A stretch of DNA of 64,000 nt from Bacillota bacterium (GTDB lineage: Bacteria > Bacillota > Clostridia > Oscillospirales > Ruminococcaceae). The notes under the pieces are model-generated. The model saw nothing but the letters and a program-made list of their open reading frames with translations. It was not told the origin of the DNA and searched no databases. The position numbers and the translations under genes are program-made. Position 1 is the stretch's first letter, and every line of letters starts with the position of its first letter. This document shows, piece after piece, positions 16,450 through 24,928 of the stretch. The stretch covers positions 124,001-188,000 of the forward strand of contig JAEWAB010000004.1 of the NCBI GenBank assembly GCA_023391875.1, in the 5' to 3' direction.

Positions 16450-18177
16450 TTAATACTTTCCAAATTCATTATCGCTTAATGCGATTTTTGTTATTTTGGG
16501 TGATGAATACTCATCGACTAACACCTTACCTGAATCCTGCTTGCTTCTGTCATTCATTTCTTTGGGCATCCTTAAAACATCCGGATTGATTCCTTCCAAT
16601 CCCAAATAAGCATTGGTAGGATTAATTTTTTTCAGTTTAAATTTTTCAACCTGTGCTTTCAGCAGTACTGCCTGACCGGCAAGTTCCTCGCTGGCTGTAG
16701 CACTTTCCTGAGACGTTGAAGAGTTGGCTTGTATCACTTCCGATACTTGCATAATTCCTTGATTGATTTGGGATATGGCCGTGGCCTGTTCATTCGACGC
16801 GATTGCAATATTACTTACAAGATTTGCAGCCTTTTCTACTGCAGCTACAATGGTATTAAGTGCGGTTGAAGTCTCATTTGCAATCTTTGTTCCACCTTCA
16901 ACCTTCTTCATGGATTCTTCAATCATTGTGGTGGTTTCTTTGGCAGCATTTGCTGATCTTACCGCAAGATTTCTAACCTCTTCTGCCACAACAGCAAATC
17001 CTTTTCCGTGTTGTCCTGCTCTGGCAGCCTCAACTGCTGCGTTCAGTGCAAGGATATTGGTCTGGAAAGCAATTTCATCTATAACCTTTATAATTTTTGA
17101 AATATTGTTTGAAGAATCGTTGATTTCCCCCATTGCTTTAATCATTTGCTCCATCTGTATATTTCCATGTACTGCATTTGATCTTGCATCTTCGGACAGT
17201 TTACTGGCTTGCCCTGCATTATCTGCATTTGTTCTTGTCTGTGAAGAGACTTCCTCAAGTGAAGCAGTCAGTTCTTCTACCGAACTCGCCTGTTCAGTCG
17301 ATCCCTGTGCCAGTGCCACACTTAAATCCGATATTTGATTTGACCCTGATGCTACCTGCTCGGATGCAGAAATAATATTTGCAATGACCTCATTCAGATT
17401 ATCCGCCATTTTTGCAAAAGCGGCAGATAACATTCCTATTTCATCTTTTGAGTCGACATTAACCTCTACATTAAGCTCACCATCAGCAATTTCATTTGCA
17501 ACTGCAACCAGCTTTTTTATTGGGTTACTAATCATTTTAGAAATACATATTCCCAGTATCATAGCAACAATCACGCCTGCTAAAACAATTATAATCATTG
17601 TGTTTATTGCTTTGTTGGCGCTATTTGTTAAATCGTTTGAAACTACTGCTCCTTTTTCATCCTTCAATTTAAATAATTCGGCAATTTCATCATTGATTTC
17701 AGTTGCAGTAGCCACGGCAGTCTCTCCCCTGAGAAGGGCAAGTCCTTGTTCTTCATTGCCTGCAAGAGCCAACTCAATTATTTTTTGTTGATATGGATCA
17801 AACCTGTCTAGTGCATCTTTTAGGTCGTTAATGGTTTTCCTGCCATCTTCAGTTTGAATGGATTTTTCAAACTGTGCTATATCTTCATGAATTTGCTTGT
17901 CATAATTTTCTACATTATTTACGTATTTGTTTCTGTCATTATAGCCCTTATCCAGTAATAAGTCTCTTAAATTGATCCTTACCATCTGATATGAAATTGA
18001 TGCATCTGCGATATCTCCCAAGGCTTTCCCGTAATTTTCATAAAGATCGGAAAAATCATCAACAGATTTTTTAAGATTAAATATTCCTACCCCACCTACG
18101 ATGCCCGCAATCAAAGCTACAATTATAAAAGATATAACCAGTTTGGAGCCTATTTTGATATTATAAAACCATTTCAT
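16450..18177 (-). CDS. Methyl-accepting chemotaxis protein with four-helix-bundle sensor
   Basis: 575 residues. One membrane segment lies at about 11-33 and a second at about 189-212. The short extracytoplasmic helical sensor between them looks like a 4HB_MCP domain. A HAMP domain follows (about 213-265), then a long signalling coiled coil with the conserved tip IDEIAFQTNILALNAAVEAA near 370 and adjoining GKGFAVVAEEVRNLA. These receptors control CheA through CheW. Neither is encoded in the window, so the receptor must couple to a kinase elsewhere. There is no C-terminal CheR-binding pentapeptide. Good GGGAG site. Ligand unknown. Confidence 0.92.
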   Translation of the reverse strand: MKWFYNIKIGSKLVISFIIVALIAGIVGGVGIFNLKKSVDDFSDLYENYGKALGDIADASISYQMVRINLRDLLLDKGYNDRNKYVNNVENYDKQIHEDIAQFEKSIQTEDGRKTINDLKDALDRFDPYQQKIIELALAGNEEQGLALLRGETAVATATEINDEIAELFKLKDEKGAVVSNDLTNSANKAINTMIIIVLAGVIVAMILGICISKMISNPIKKLVAVANEIADGELNVEVNVDSKDEIGMLSAAFAKMADNLNEVIANIISASEQVASGSNQISDLSVALAQGSTEQASSVEELTASLEEVSSQTRTNADNAGQASKLSEDARSNAVHGNIQMEQMIKAMGEINDSSNNISKIIKVIDEIAFQTNILALNAAVEAARAGQHGKGFAVVAEEVRNLAVRSANAAKETTTMIEESMKKVEGGTKIANETSTALNTIVAAVEKAANLVSNIAIASNEQATAISQINQGIMQVSEVIQANSSTSQESATASEELAGQAVLLKAQVEKFKLKKINPTNAYLGLEGINPDVLRMPKEMNDRSKQDSGKVLVDEYSSPKITKIALSDNEFGKY

Positions 18178-18374
18178 TTTTACGTCTCCCTATTCATGTC
18201 CTGTTTATTTAATTCTAGTTGAATTTTATGCATTCCTTAAGTACCGGAAGTCACTGTATAAGATGCTAAAGTCATAACTTTTTTCTATAAAATGATAATT
18301 GCATTCTTAATAATACAACAATTGGAAAGTAATTAAGTTATCGACCTGATGATTTCTCAATAATATTGCTGTGA

Positions 18375-18737
18375 TTATCCTAAACAGGTCTGTGTGAAAG
18401 ACTTCAATATTATGTTCTCATTAAACGGTTTTACAATGAACGCCAATGCCCCATTCTTTACTGCTTCCATAACCTTTACTTCCTGACCCATGCCAGAAAT
18501 CATAATTATTTTAGCATCCGTGTCCAGCTTTTTTATTAATTTAAGTCCTTCAATTCCGTCTACATCCGGCATTGTAATATCCATAGTAACAACATCAGGC
18601 CTAAGCCTCTTATACATCATTACTCCTGTTAATGCATCTCCAGCTTCACCAACTACTTCATATCCATTTTTTTCAAGCATCGTTTTTAGAGATAACCTGG
18701 CAAATGCCGAGTCGTCAATAATTAAAACTTTCTTCAT
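18375..18737 (-). CDS. CheY-like single-domain response regulator
   Basis: 120 residues, receiver domain only. All key residues are present: IIDDSAFAR (acidic pair), VVTMDITMPDVDG (phospho-acceptor Asp), IMISGMG (Ser) and FIVKPFN (Lys). Such proteins bind the flagellar switch or act as phosphate sinks. It is preceded by AAAGGAG and followed 197 bases later by the chemoreceptor gene in the same direction. Confidence 0.9.
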   Translation of the reverse strand: MKKVLIIDDSAFARLSLKTMLEKNGYEVVGEAGDALTGVMMYKRLRPDVVTMDITMPDVDGIEGLKLIKKLDTDAKIIMISGMGQEVKVMEAVKNGALAFIVKPFNENIILKSFTQTCLG

Positions 18738-18986
18738 GTATATTTCTCCTTTAAAAATAAAATCTCTCTTTTAAGGCTGATTTCTTTGTGCTTTAAGTTT
18801 GCCTTTGACAAATTAACTTTACGCTAATTGGCTGCATGTTATAAGTATCCCGGGTCACTAAACCGAGTGCTGGCAGAACTATTATTATGCTTTTGTCACA
18901 TTGCAACCCTTTTATGCTGAATTTAATCCCAATATGATATATAATAAAAAACACGTTAGGAATTGAATGTGTTAGGAGGCGAACCA

Positions 18987-19367
18987 ATGTCCAAATTTGG
19001 AAAAATCGAAATTTTACTCGTAGAAGATACTGTGGCAAATCAAAAGCTTGCAACTATTATTCTGAAAAAGTTGGGATATGATAATGTAGAATTAGCCGAA
19101 AGCGGGCAACGGGCAGTGCATATGTGTATGGAAAAGAAGTATGATATCATTCTAATGGATTGCCAGATGCCTATCATGGATGGCTATCAGGCTTCAATAA
19201 ATATCAGAAATCATAAACTAAACAAAGATACGGTGATTATTGCCATGACCGCCAATGCAATGCAAGAAGACAGGGATAAATGCTTAGCTTCAGGAATGAA
19301 TGATTATATAAGCAAACCAATAATTATTCCACTTCTCGATAGTATGATCAAGAAGTGGATTGGATGA
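18987..19367 (+). CDS. Single-domain response regulator (phosphorelay receiver)
   Basis: 126 residues from ATG 18987 (MSKFGKIEILLVEDTVANQK), with AGGAGG seven bases upstream. An upstream TTG at 18963 lacks such a site. The receiver residues are intact: LLVEDT, IILMDCQMPIMDG, IAMTANAMQED and YISKPI. The sequence resembles the receiver at the end of hybrid kinases (MTANAMQED helix), fitting a phosphorelay partner for the Hpt protein encoded next. A strong terminator separates the two. Confidence 0.88.
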   Translation: MSKFGKIEILLVEDTVANQKLATIILKKLGYDNVELAESGQRAVHMCMEKKYDIILMDCQMPIMDGYQASINIRNHKLNKDTVIIAMTANAMQEDRDKCLASGMNDYISKPIIIPLLDSMIKKWIG

Positions 19368-19377
19368 AATTAAAAAC

Positions 19378-19418
19378 AAAGTGCAAGATGCATAAAAATA
19401 TTATGCATCTTGCACTTT
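19378..19418 (+). terminator. Terminator between the receiver and Hpt genes
   Basis: A perfect 18-bp stem (AAAGTGCAAGATGCATAA and its complement) with a five-base loop, starting 11 bases past the receiver stop. Confidence 0.85.
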
Positions 19419-19479
19419 AATATCTGATATAAAAGCGGTAGAATTTTATATATTTTAGGTGTTATAAAGAGGCAGGATA

Positions 19480-19827
19480 ATGAGTCAAGAAGCTGTTGAC
19501 ATTACTTCATTTGAACAAGAACTTTATTTAGACAGCGACAAACTTAAAGAATTATATTTGGTATTTACTGAAGAAATAATAAAAGAAAAAGAATTAATCA
19601 GAAAGTATTCTTTTTTGAACATGACTGCCGAGCTTTCAAAATCGGTACATAATTTAAAAGGAGTTTCAAGCAATTACCGAGCACATAAACTATACGAAGT
19701 TACAAAAAAACTTGATTTTAAACTTAAAAATCAAGATTTTAATCATATCGACTATTATGTGATGGCTGTATGCGAACTGATTGACGAAGCTACAACAGAA
19801 ATTACTAAATATTTCTGTGAGCATTAA
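19480..19827 (+). CDS. Histidine phosphotransfer (Hpt) domain protein
   Basis: 115 residues, all-helical. The phosphorylatable His lies in KSVHNLKGVSSNYRAHKL (about residue 58), which matches the Hpt motif H-x-LKG-x-S. Free Hpt proteins shuttle phosphate between a hybrid kinase receiver and a terminal regulator. The window supplies candidates for both ends: the hybrid kinase at 11955-14900 and the receivers at 18987-19367 and 19840-20496. AGAGGCAGGAT precedes the ATG. The assignment to this kinase is inferred from proximity. Confidence 0.82.
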   Translation: MSQEAVDITSFEQELYLDSDKLKELYLVFTEEIIKEKELIRKYSFLNMTAELSKSVHNLKGVSSNYRAHKLYEVTKKLDFKLKNQDFNHIDYYVMAVCELIDEATTEITKYFCEH

Positions 19828-19833
19828 CAATCC

Positions 19834-19858
19834 ATAACATTATACCATGTTATTTTTT
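19834..19858. terminator. Short terminator between convergent Hpt and narL-type genes
   Basis: ATAACAT pairs with ATGTTAT over a six-base loop and is followed by a run of T on the plus strand. It overlaps the last codons of the convergent regulator gene. Confidence 0.5.
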
Positions 19859-20496
19859 ATTGCAAACACGGCCAGTTGGGTTCTATCTTTTAATTGAAGT
19901 TTTGAAATAATTTCAGTAATCATATTTTTTACAGTTCCTTCGGCTATAAACAGAGCAGCGCCTATTTGCTTATTATCATTGCCATCTACAATCATTTCAA
20001 TAATTTTCAATTCTCTTTCGGAAATGGATGTATCAATGCCATTAACTTTTATCGCTCTATTTTTTTGAGGCTCTCTGTCGATACTGTTTCTGATTACGGA
20101 AACCGAGCCTAAAACTTCCCTGTGAATAATCCCTAATCCTGCAGCCGTGCTTTTTATTGACAAAATCAGCTCTTCAGCTCCGATATCTTTCAGTATATAC
20201 CCGTCGGCACCATTTGCCAGAGCATCAGACACATCAGATTCATTGCTGGAAGCTGTAAGTATAAGTATTTTAACTTCTGGATATTTTGATTTAATCATCT
20301 TTGCAGCTTCAGTTCCATTACATACCGGCATGGAAATGTCCATCAATATCACATCTGGCTTTTGCTCACGACAGAAATCATATGCCTCTTCACCATTTGT
20401 GACACATCCGATAACTTTAATGTCGCTATTGTTTTCAATAGTATATTTAAGGCTTTCTCTCAATAATTTTTGATCGTCCACTATGAGTATATTCAT
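19840..20496 (-). CDS. NarL/LuxR-type response regulator transcription factor
   Basis: 218 residues. The receiver (about 1-120) has IVDDQKL, VILMDISMPVCNG with the phospho-acceptor Asp, LILTASS and YILKDIG. The C-terminal LuxR helix-turn-helix (about 150-215) has SISERELKIIEMIVDGNDNK and IAEGTVKNMITEI. It binds DNA on phosphorylation. No dedicated NarX-type kinase is adjacent, so it may be the terminal acceptor of the hybrid-kinase/Hpt relay. It converges with the Hpt gene. CGGAGAT precedes the ATG. Confidence 0.9.
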   Translation of the reverse strand: MNILIVDDQKLLRESLKYTIENNSDIKVIGCVTNGEEAYDFCREQKPDVILMDISMPVCNGTEAAKMIKSKYPEVKILILTASSNESDVSDALANGADGYILKDIGAEELILSIKSTAAGLGIIHREVLGSVSVIRNSIDREPQKNRAIKVNGIDTSISERELKIIEMIVDGNDNKQIGAALFIAEGTVKNMITEIISKLQLKDRTQLAVFAIKNNMV

Positions 20497-20722
20497 GATG
20501 ATATCTCCGTCTAAAAGTAAATTTATTACATATTATTAGAAATTTCGTATCTGATAGTTTTTTGCTGGAAGTTTTTATTGAGATAATATATTAAGCAAAT
20601 TTGGGTAATGATTAGCTTTTCTATATTGGGTATTTCAAGTTTCAAAAATTCTAAACTCAATTTCTATTTATCATATTTTCAACCACTTCTTCTTTAGCTA
20701 ACCATAATAGTAATAAAACACT

Positions 20723-20760
20723 AAATGCCTTCCCTTTACGAAAGGGTAGGCATTTGTTTT
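20723..20760 (+). terminator. Orphan terminator-like hairpin upstream of the narL-type gene
   Basis: AAATGCCTTCCCTTT and AAAGGGTAGGCATTT pair with one mismatch over three bases and are followed by GTTTTT. No gene ends just before it on the plus strand, so it may end an unannotated short RNA or be a relic. Confidence 0.5.
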
Positions 20761-20762
20761 TC

Positions 20763-21230
20763 TTTCGGGCGCCAGACTATTTTAGCACTTCATACACCTT
20801 ATACCCCGCAGCTTTATGTCTCCATCTTTAGATCATTTGCCTTTTGGCTTATTCTTTTTACAATACGGATGACTTTCTATATTGCCGCTTAATTTTGATA
20901 TAGAATCGGGTTATCTTTATTCTAAAAGCCGAGTAATTTTGATTTCTCCCTATGAACTTTATCCACAATATTTAAGGACTCTACCATCGTATTATATCAT
21001 TATTATCAATTCCGAACAATAGAATGCCGCATCTAATAATGAATATTGGACTAATCGGAGTTCAAGCAGACGCTATTACTTCATGCGTAGTTCAAAGAGG
21101 GTGCTATAATCTCACCGATAGATTGAAATTTGTCAACGGTTTAAATTTATGTCTGTTTCTGTCGTGGTACATTATTCTCTAAAATTAACTTATGGTTAAT
21201 TTTTTATCCTTCTATTTAACAACCCGTCAA
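20763..21230. other. AT-rich intergenic stretch without recognisable genes
   Basis: I see no convincing coding frame here. The only structure is a 9-bp A/T-rich hairpin at 21181-21203 (AAAATTAAC and its complement) just before the promoter of the XRE gene. Confidence 0.5.
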
Positions 21231-21259
21231 TTGTTGAATTAGGGTTAGTCTGTTAAAAT
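21231..21259 (+). promoter_or_regulatory. Predicted promoter of the XRE regulator gene
   Basis: TTGTTG (21231-21236), a 17-base spacer and TAAAAT (21254-21259), about 48 bases before the start codon. Confidence 0.5.
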
Positions 21260-21307
21260 GTACTTAAAGAAAGGTCTTTCTTAATATCAGATTGGAGGAT
21301 GATAAAA

Positions 21308-22369
21308 ATGCCGATGAATATGATTATTCGAGAAAAAAGAAAAGAAATTGGATTAACACAAGAGCAAATTGCGGAGTATCTCGGCGTTTCCACTCCTGCT
21401 GTGAACAAGTGGGAAAAAGGAGCTACCTACCCCGATGTTTCTTTGTTGCCCGCGCTGGCTCGGCTGCTCAAAGTGGATTTGAACATTTTGCTGTGCTTTA
21501 ACGAAGGGCTGTCGGAACAGGAAATCAGCCACTTCTGTAAGGAAGTAATGGATACGATCCGTAAAAACGGTTTTGAGAGCGGCTTTACAATGGTTATCGA
21601 AAAAATACAGGAATATCCAAGCTGCGGCTCGTTGATCCATACGACCGCACTACTGCTGGACGGCGCTTTGATGATGTCTGGAATGAGCGACGAGCATAAG
21701 GAAAAATACAACAGTCCAATCACGGTCTTGTATGAGCGTGCTACCAGAAGTGATGATGGTAAGATTCGAAATGAAGCAACTTTCATGCTGGCCTCTAAAT
21801 ACATGGGCCATGAGGAATATGACAAAGCACAAGAAATGCTGGATTTGCTGCCGGAAAGAAGTGATATAGATAAGAGGCAACTTCAGGCGAATCTTTGGAT
21901 CAAACAGGGGAAACTGACGGAAGCTGCAGAACTTCTGGAACGCAAATTATTGATGATAGAAAGCAATGAAATCCAAATCCTATTAATAAGTCTGGCAGAC
22001 ATTGCGCTGAAGGAAGGGAACTATCAAGACGCTTCCCGGCTGGCAGAGGTTTCACGTGAGACCTCCAAGCTGTTTGATCTGTGGGGCTATTGGCCCTTTG
22101 TTGGGCCGTTCCAGGTTGCCGTCGGCCAAGAAAATGTCCAGGACAGCATATCGCTTCTAAAATCTATACTTGCAGCCACGCTTATTCCATGGGAAATAAA
22201 AAAATCCACTTTATACCGCCATATTGCCATAAAAGGAAATCAGGAAAACTTCGGCGTAAAAATGCTGCCGGCACTGCTTTCTGAGATTGAGAACGATCCT
22301 AAATATGCGTTTCTTCATTCCAATACAGAATTTCAGCATCTGATTGAACAATACCGCGCTAAATGCTAA
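21308..22369 (+). CDS. XRE-family regulator with helical-repeat C-terminal domain
   Basis: 353 residues from ATG 21308 (MPMNMIIREKRKEIGLTQEQ), nine bases after GGAGG. The ATG at 21299 abuts that site and is less likely. The helix-turn-helix is at about 5-60 (TQEQIAEYLGVSTPAVNKWE). The remaining 290 residues are mostly helical, with TPR-like segments such as EEYDKAQEMLDLL and QGKLTEAAELLERKL. This architecture is common in clostridial one-component regulators of unknown signal. No clear target is adjacent: the next gene is convergent. Confidence 0.85.
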   Translation: MPMNMIIREKRKEIGLTQEQIAEYLGVSTPAVNKWEKGATYPDVSLLPALARLLKVDLNILLCFNEGLSEQEISHFCKEVMDTIRKNGFESGFTMVIEKIQEYPSCGSLIHTTALLLDGALMMSGMSDEHKEKYNSPITVLYERATRSDDGKIRNEATFMLASKYMGHEEYDKAQEMLDLLPERSDIDKRQLQANLWIKQGKLTEAAELLERKLLMIESNEIQILLISLADIALKEGNYQDASRLAEVSRETSKLFDLWGYWPFVGPFQVAVGQENVQDSISLLKSILAATLIPWEIKKSTLYRHIAIKGNQENFGVKMLPALLSEIENDPKYAFLHSNTEFQHLIEQYRAKC

Positions 22370-22413
22370 GTATTCAATTCTTGTTTGTCCGCCTGTTATT
22401 CAGCTTCTACTCT

Positions 22414-23193
22414 TTACGTCTCCGGCGCAAAATCCAGCTTTACCTCTCTAAACAGCAGCTCGAGCCTGCGCTTGGCGTCCAGCAAAAGGCCCCTGATATA
22501 AGCAATCTTTTCATCGTCACAGCGAAAGATTGGTACAGCAACACTAAGCCCGGCAACGATATGCCCGTTTTGACGCAGCGCTACCCCCACACAGCGCAGG
22601 TGCAGGTTTGATTCCTCATATTCATAAGACACATCGTCTTTTCTGAATTCTTTTAGCTGCGTAAACAGCTTGTCAATATCCGTGATGGTGTTTTCGGTAA
22701 GCGGCTGCAGTCCCTTGGGGTATAATGCCCGTAGCTCCTCTAAATCGTGGTCAATAAGCAGGGCCTTGCCAATACCTGTACCATAAGCCGGAAGGCTTAA
22801 CCCTACGGTGGAGGTCATACGGATGGCCTGCGGAGAATCCTTTTTAAGCAGGTACACAACATTTCCGCAGTCGAGCACCGCGAAATGCACCGTTTCCGAG
22901 CATTGTTCCACAATTGAATCCATCTCTTTTTCCACCTGCTTTAAGGCGTCGATGCGGTTTAAAAACGACATACCCACCTGAAAAGCGGCGGAGCCGGTAC
23001 GGTAACGCTGCCCTATGGCGTCATAGCTTAAAAAACGCCGCTCATGAAGCGTATGTACGATGGGGAACAGGCTGCTTTTGGGCGCCTCAAGGGCCTCGGC
23101 AATCTGGGAAAGGGTATACCCATCCTGAGATGTCGCTACCAGTTGAAGAATATCCAGTGCTCTGGCGGTGGAACGGTGCTCGGAGCTATTCAT
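22414..23193 (-). CDS. IclR-family transcriptional regulator of the galactoside/dgo module
   Basis: 259 residues. The winged helix-turn-helix is at about 10-70 (ALDILQLVATSQDGYTLSQI), followed by the IclR effector domain (about 80-250) with GLSLPAYGTGIGKALL near 130. IclR proteins bind small acids or sugars. The gene is divergent from a sugar ABC, beta-galactosidase and galactonate-catabolism operon, and the 247-base interval carries two palindromes with the same GTTCGTA/TACGAAC half-sites. A role in repressing that operon and itself is a strong inference. The inducer is probably a galactonate-pathway intermediate, by analogy only. Confidence 0.88.
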   Translation of the reverse strand: MNSSEHRSTARALDILQLVATSQDGYTLSQIAEALEAPKSSLFPIVHTLHERRFLSYDAIGQRYRTGSAAFQVGMSFLNRIDALKQVEKEMDSIVEQCSETVHFAVLDCGNVVYLLKKDSPQAIRMTSTVGLSLPAYGTGIGKALLIDHDLEELRALYPKGLQPLTENTITDIDKLFTQLKEFRKDDVSYEYEESNLHLRCVGVALRQNGHIVAGLSVAVPIFRCDDEKIAYIRGLLLDAKRRLELLFREVKLDFAPET

Positions 23194-23230
23194 AGTGATG
23201 CTTCCTTTATAATAAAATAATATACTCAGT

Positions 23231-23254
23231 CACGGTTCGTATATACGAACCGTG
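23231..23254. promoter_or_regulatory. 24-bp perfect palindrome, operator next to the iclR promoter
   Basis: The half CACGGTTCGTAT is followed directly by its exact reverse complement. It lies just downstream of the predicted iclR -10 box and about 40 bases before the iclR start, fitting autorepression. Confidence 0.8.
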
Positions 23255-23260
23255 TTCTTT

Positions 23261-23289
23261 ATCTTATCAGTATTTCTACAAATTGTCAA
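23261..23289 (-). promoter_or_regulatory. Predicted iclR promoter
   Basis: On the minus strand TTGACA (23284-23289), a 17-base spacer and TAAGAT (23261-23266). Confidence 0.65.
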
Positions 23290-23339
23290 TAGGCTACACC
23301 TCACTACGCATGAATAATAAAAAATAGCTAAAACTTCTA

Positions 23340-23368
23340 TTGACCTACAGATCTTTTTATGCTAATAT
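23340..23368 (+). promoter_or_regulatory. Predicted promoter of the galactoside/dgo operon
   Basis: TTGACC (23340-23345), a 17-base spacer and TAATAT (23363-23368). The operator at 23396-23411 lies just downstream of the expected transcription start. Confidence 0.65.
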
Positions 23369-23395
23369 ATGCACGTGATCCTAATTACGAATAGC

Positions 23396-23411
23396 GTTCG
23401 TAAATACGAAC
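23396..23411. promoter_or_regulatory. IclR-type operator of the galactoside/dgo operon
   Basis: GTTCGTA-AA-TACGAAC has the same half-sites as the 24-bp palindrome 150 bases away. An additional half-site, TTACGAAT, precedes it at about 23385. Placement after the start of transcription suggests repression. Confidence 0.75.
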
Positions 23412-23440
23412 AAGGATTCAGAGAAAGGTTGTGCTAAACA

Positions 23441-24778
23441 ATGAGGAAAAAGGTATTGGCATTGCTGACAGCTTGTTTAATTACAAGTACCATGTTACTG
23501 TCTGCCTGTGGCACTGCTCAAAGTAGTTCAAGCGCTGCTCCCAGTGAGAGTGAAGCGGTGTCCTCCGCAGCTCCCGAGGCTAAAACCATCACCGTTTGGG
23601 CTTGGGACGACAAATTCAACGTTGCAATTATGAAAACCGCAGCCGAGTATTACAAAAAACTAAAGCCCGATGCAAATGTAACGATCGAAGTAGTACCCAA
23701 CTCTAAAGAAGACGTATATAAGAAGCTGCAGACTGGGCTAGCCTCCGGCGGCAAGAGCCTGCCCGATATCACCCTGATTGAGGATTACAGCATCAGCCAG
23801 TACCTCAACGCGTACGCCAAATACTTCTACCCCTTAAACGACGACATCAACTATGATGAGTTTTCTCCCTACAAGGTTGAGGTTATGACCTACGACGGCA
23901 AAAAATACGGTGTTCCGTTTGATGCCGGCGTTACGGGCATGTTCTACAGAAGAGACATCTTCGAGCAGGCCGGCTTCAAAAAGGCAGACCTTCAGAACAT
24001 AACTTGGGATCAGTTTATCGATATCGGCAAGACCGTCAAAGAGAAAACCGGCACGGCTCTTACCGTTGTAAGCGCCGCCAACTATTCCTCGCTCTTCCGT
24101 TTGATGATGCAGTCGGCGGGTAAGTGGTACTTTAATGCCGACGGCAGCTTAAATATCTCCGGCAACGCAGCCCTGAAAGAATCCCTTGAGGTTACCAAGC
24201 GCATGCGTGACGCGGGCGTATTGCTTGAGTCACAGGATGACGCCGGTGTAGCGGCTGCTATTAACGGCGGCACCACCGCAACCGTTGTGAACGCAGCATG
24301 GAGAATCTCCACCGTTAAGGCCGAGCCCAGCCAGTCCGGCAAATGGGGCATCGCTCCCACCCCCCGCTTAAACGTTGAGGGCGCGACAAACGCCTCCAAC
24401 ACCGGCGGTTCCAGCTGGTATGTGATCGACAACGGCCAGGATAAGGCTCCCATCGTAGACTTCTTAAAGACCGTTTATGCGGGCGATAAGGACTTCTATG
24501 CAAAGATTTTGGTAGACCAAGGCGCCCTGTGCACCTGGCTGCCCGCTCAGACCGGCGATGTATTCCAGACCGCCGACGAGTTCTTTGCAGGCCAGAAGGT
24601 ATATGCCGACTTCTCCAGCTGGCTGCCCAAGATCCCCGCTGTAAACTACGGCGAGCATGTTTCCGAAGCCAACGCGGCGGTAAACGCTGCAACCTTCAAC
24701 TACCTGCAGGGCACCACCGATGTCGATGCCGCTCTGAAGGCTGCCGAAGAACAACTGAAAAACCAGATAGGCGGCTAA
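23441..24778 (+). CDS. Extracellular sugar-binding lipoprotein of an ABC importer (family 1)
   Basis: 445 residues. A signal peptide ends in the lipobox LLSAC (Cys at about 23), followed by a Ser/Ala-rich linker (SSSSAAPSESEAVSSAAPEA). The mature part is a family 1 solute-binding fold (ITVWAWDDKFN, then FYRRDIFEQAGF and a conserved NAAWRIS segment). It should capture a galactoside or galactose-containing oligosaccharide outside the membrane and deliver it to the two permeases downstream. The substrate is inferred from the GH35 enzyme in the operon. The ATPase is not encoded here, so a shared MsmX-type ATPase elsewhere is likely. A strong hairpin follows the gene. Confidence 0.9.
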   Translation: MRKKVLALLTACLITSTMLLSACGTAQSSSSAAPSESEAVSSAAPEAKTITVWAWDDKFNVAIMKTAAEYYKKLKPDANVTIEVVPNSKEDVYKKLQTGLASGGKSLPDITLIEDYSISQYLNAYAKYFYPLNDDINYDEFSPYKVEVMTYDGKKYGVPFDAGVTGMFYRRDIFEQAGFKKADLQNITWDQFIDIGKTVKEKTGTALTVVSAANYSSLFRLMMQSAGKWYFNADGSLNISGNAALKESLEVTKRMRDAGVLLESQDDAGVAAAINGGTTATVVNAAWRISTVKAEPSQSGKWGIAPTPRLNVEGATNASNTGGSSWYVIDNGQDKAPIVDFLKTVYAGDKDFYAKILVDQGALCTWLPAQTGDVFQTADEFFAGQKVYADFSSWLPKIPAVNYGEHVSEANAAVNAATFNYLQGTTDVDAALKAAEEQLKNQIGG

Positions 24779-24846
24779 TTGTCCCTAAGCATTTAATAGC
24801 CACACATGCGAAGGAACCAGGCCAAACCGTTATTTACCTTTCATTG

Positions 24847-24880
24847 TGTAAAGCCTGCGCAGCAATGCGCAGGCTTTACA
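24847..24880 (+). repeat. Perfect 15-bp GNRA-type hairpin between binding-protein and permease genes
   Basis: TGTAAAGCCTGCGCA and its complement surround the loop GCAA. No T run follows, so it probably protects or limits the 3' end of the binding-protein message, allowing more binding protein than permease. Confidence 0.65.
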
Positions 24881-24928
24881 ACAAGGTTTTAAATAGGGGC
24901 GGCTATCCAAACTTTTTGAGGTGATGGT

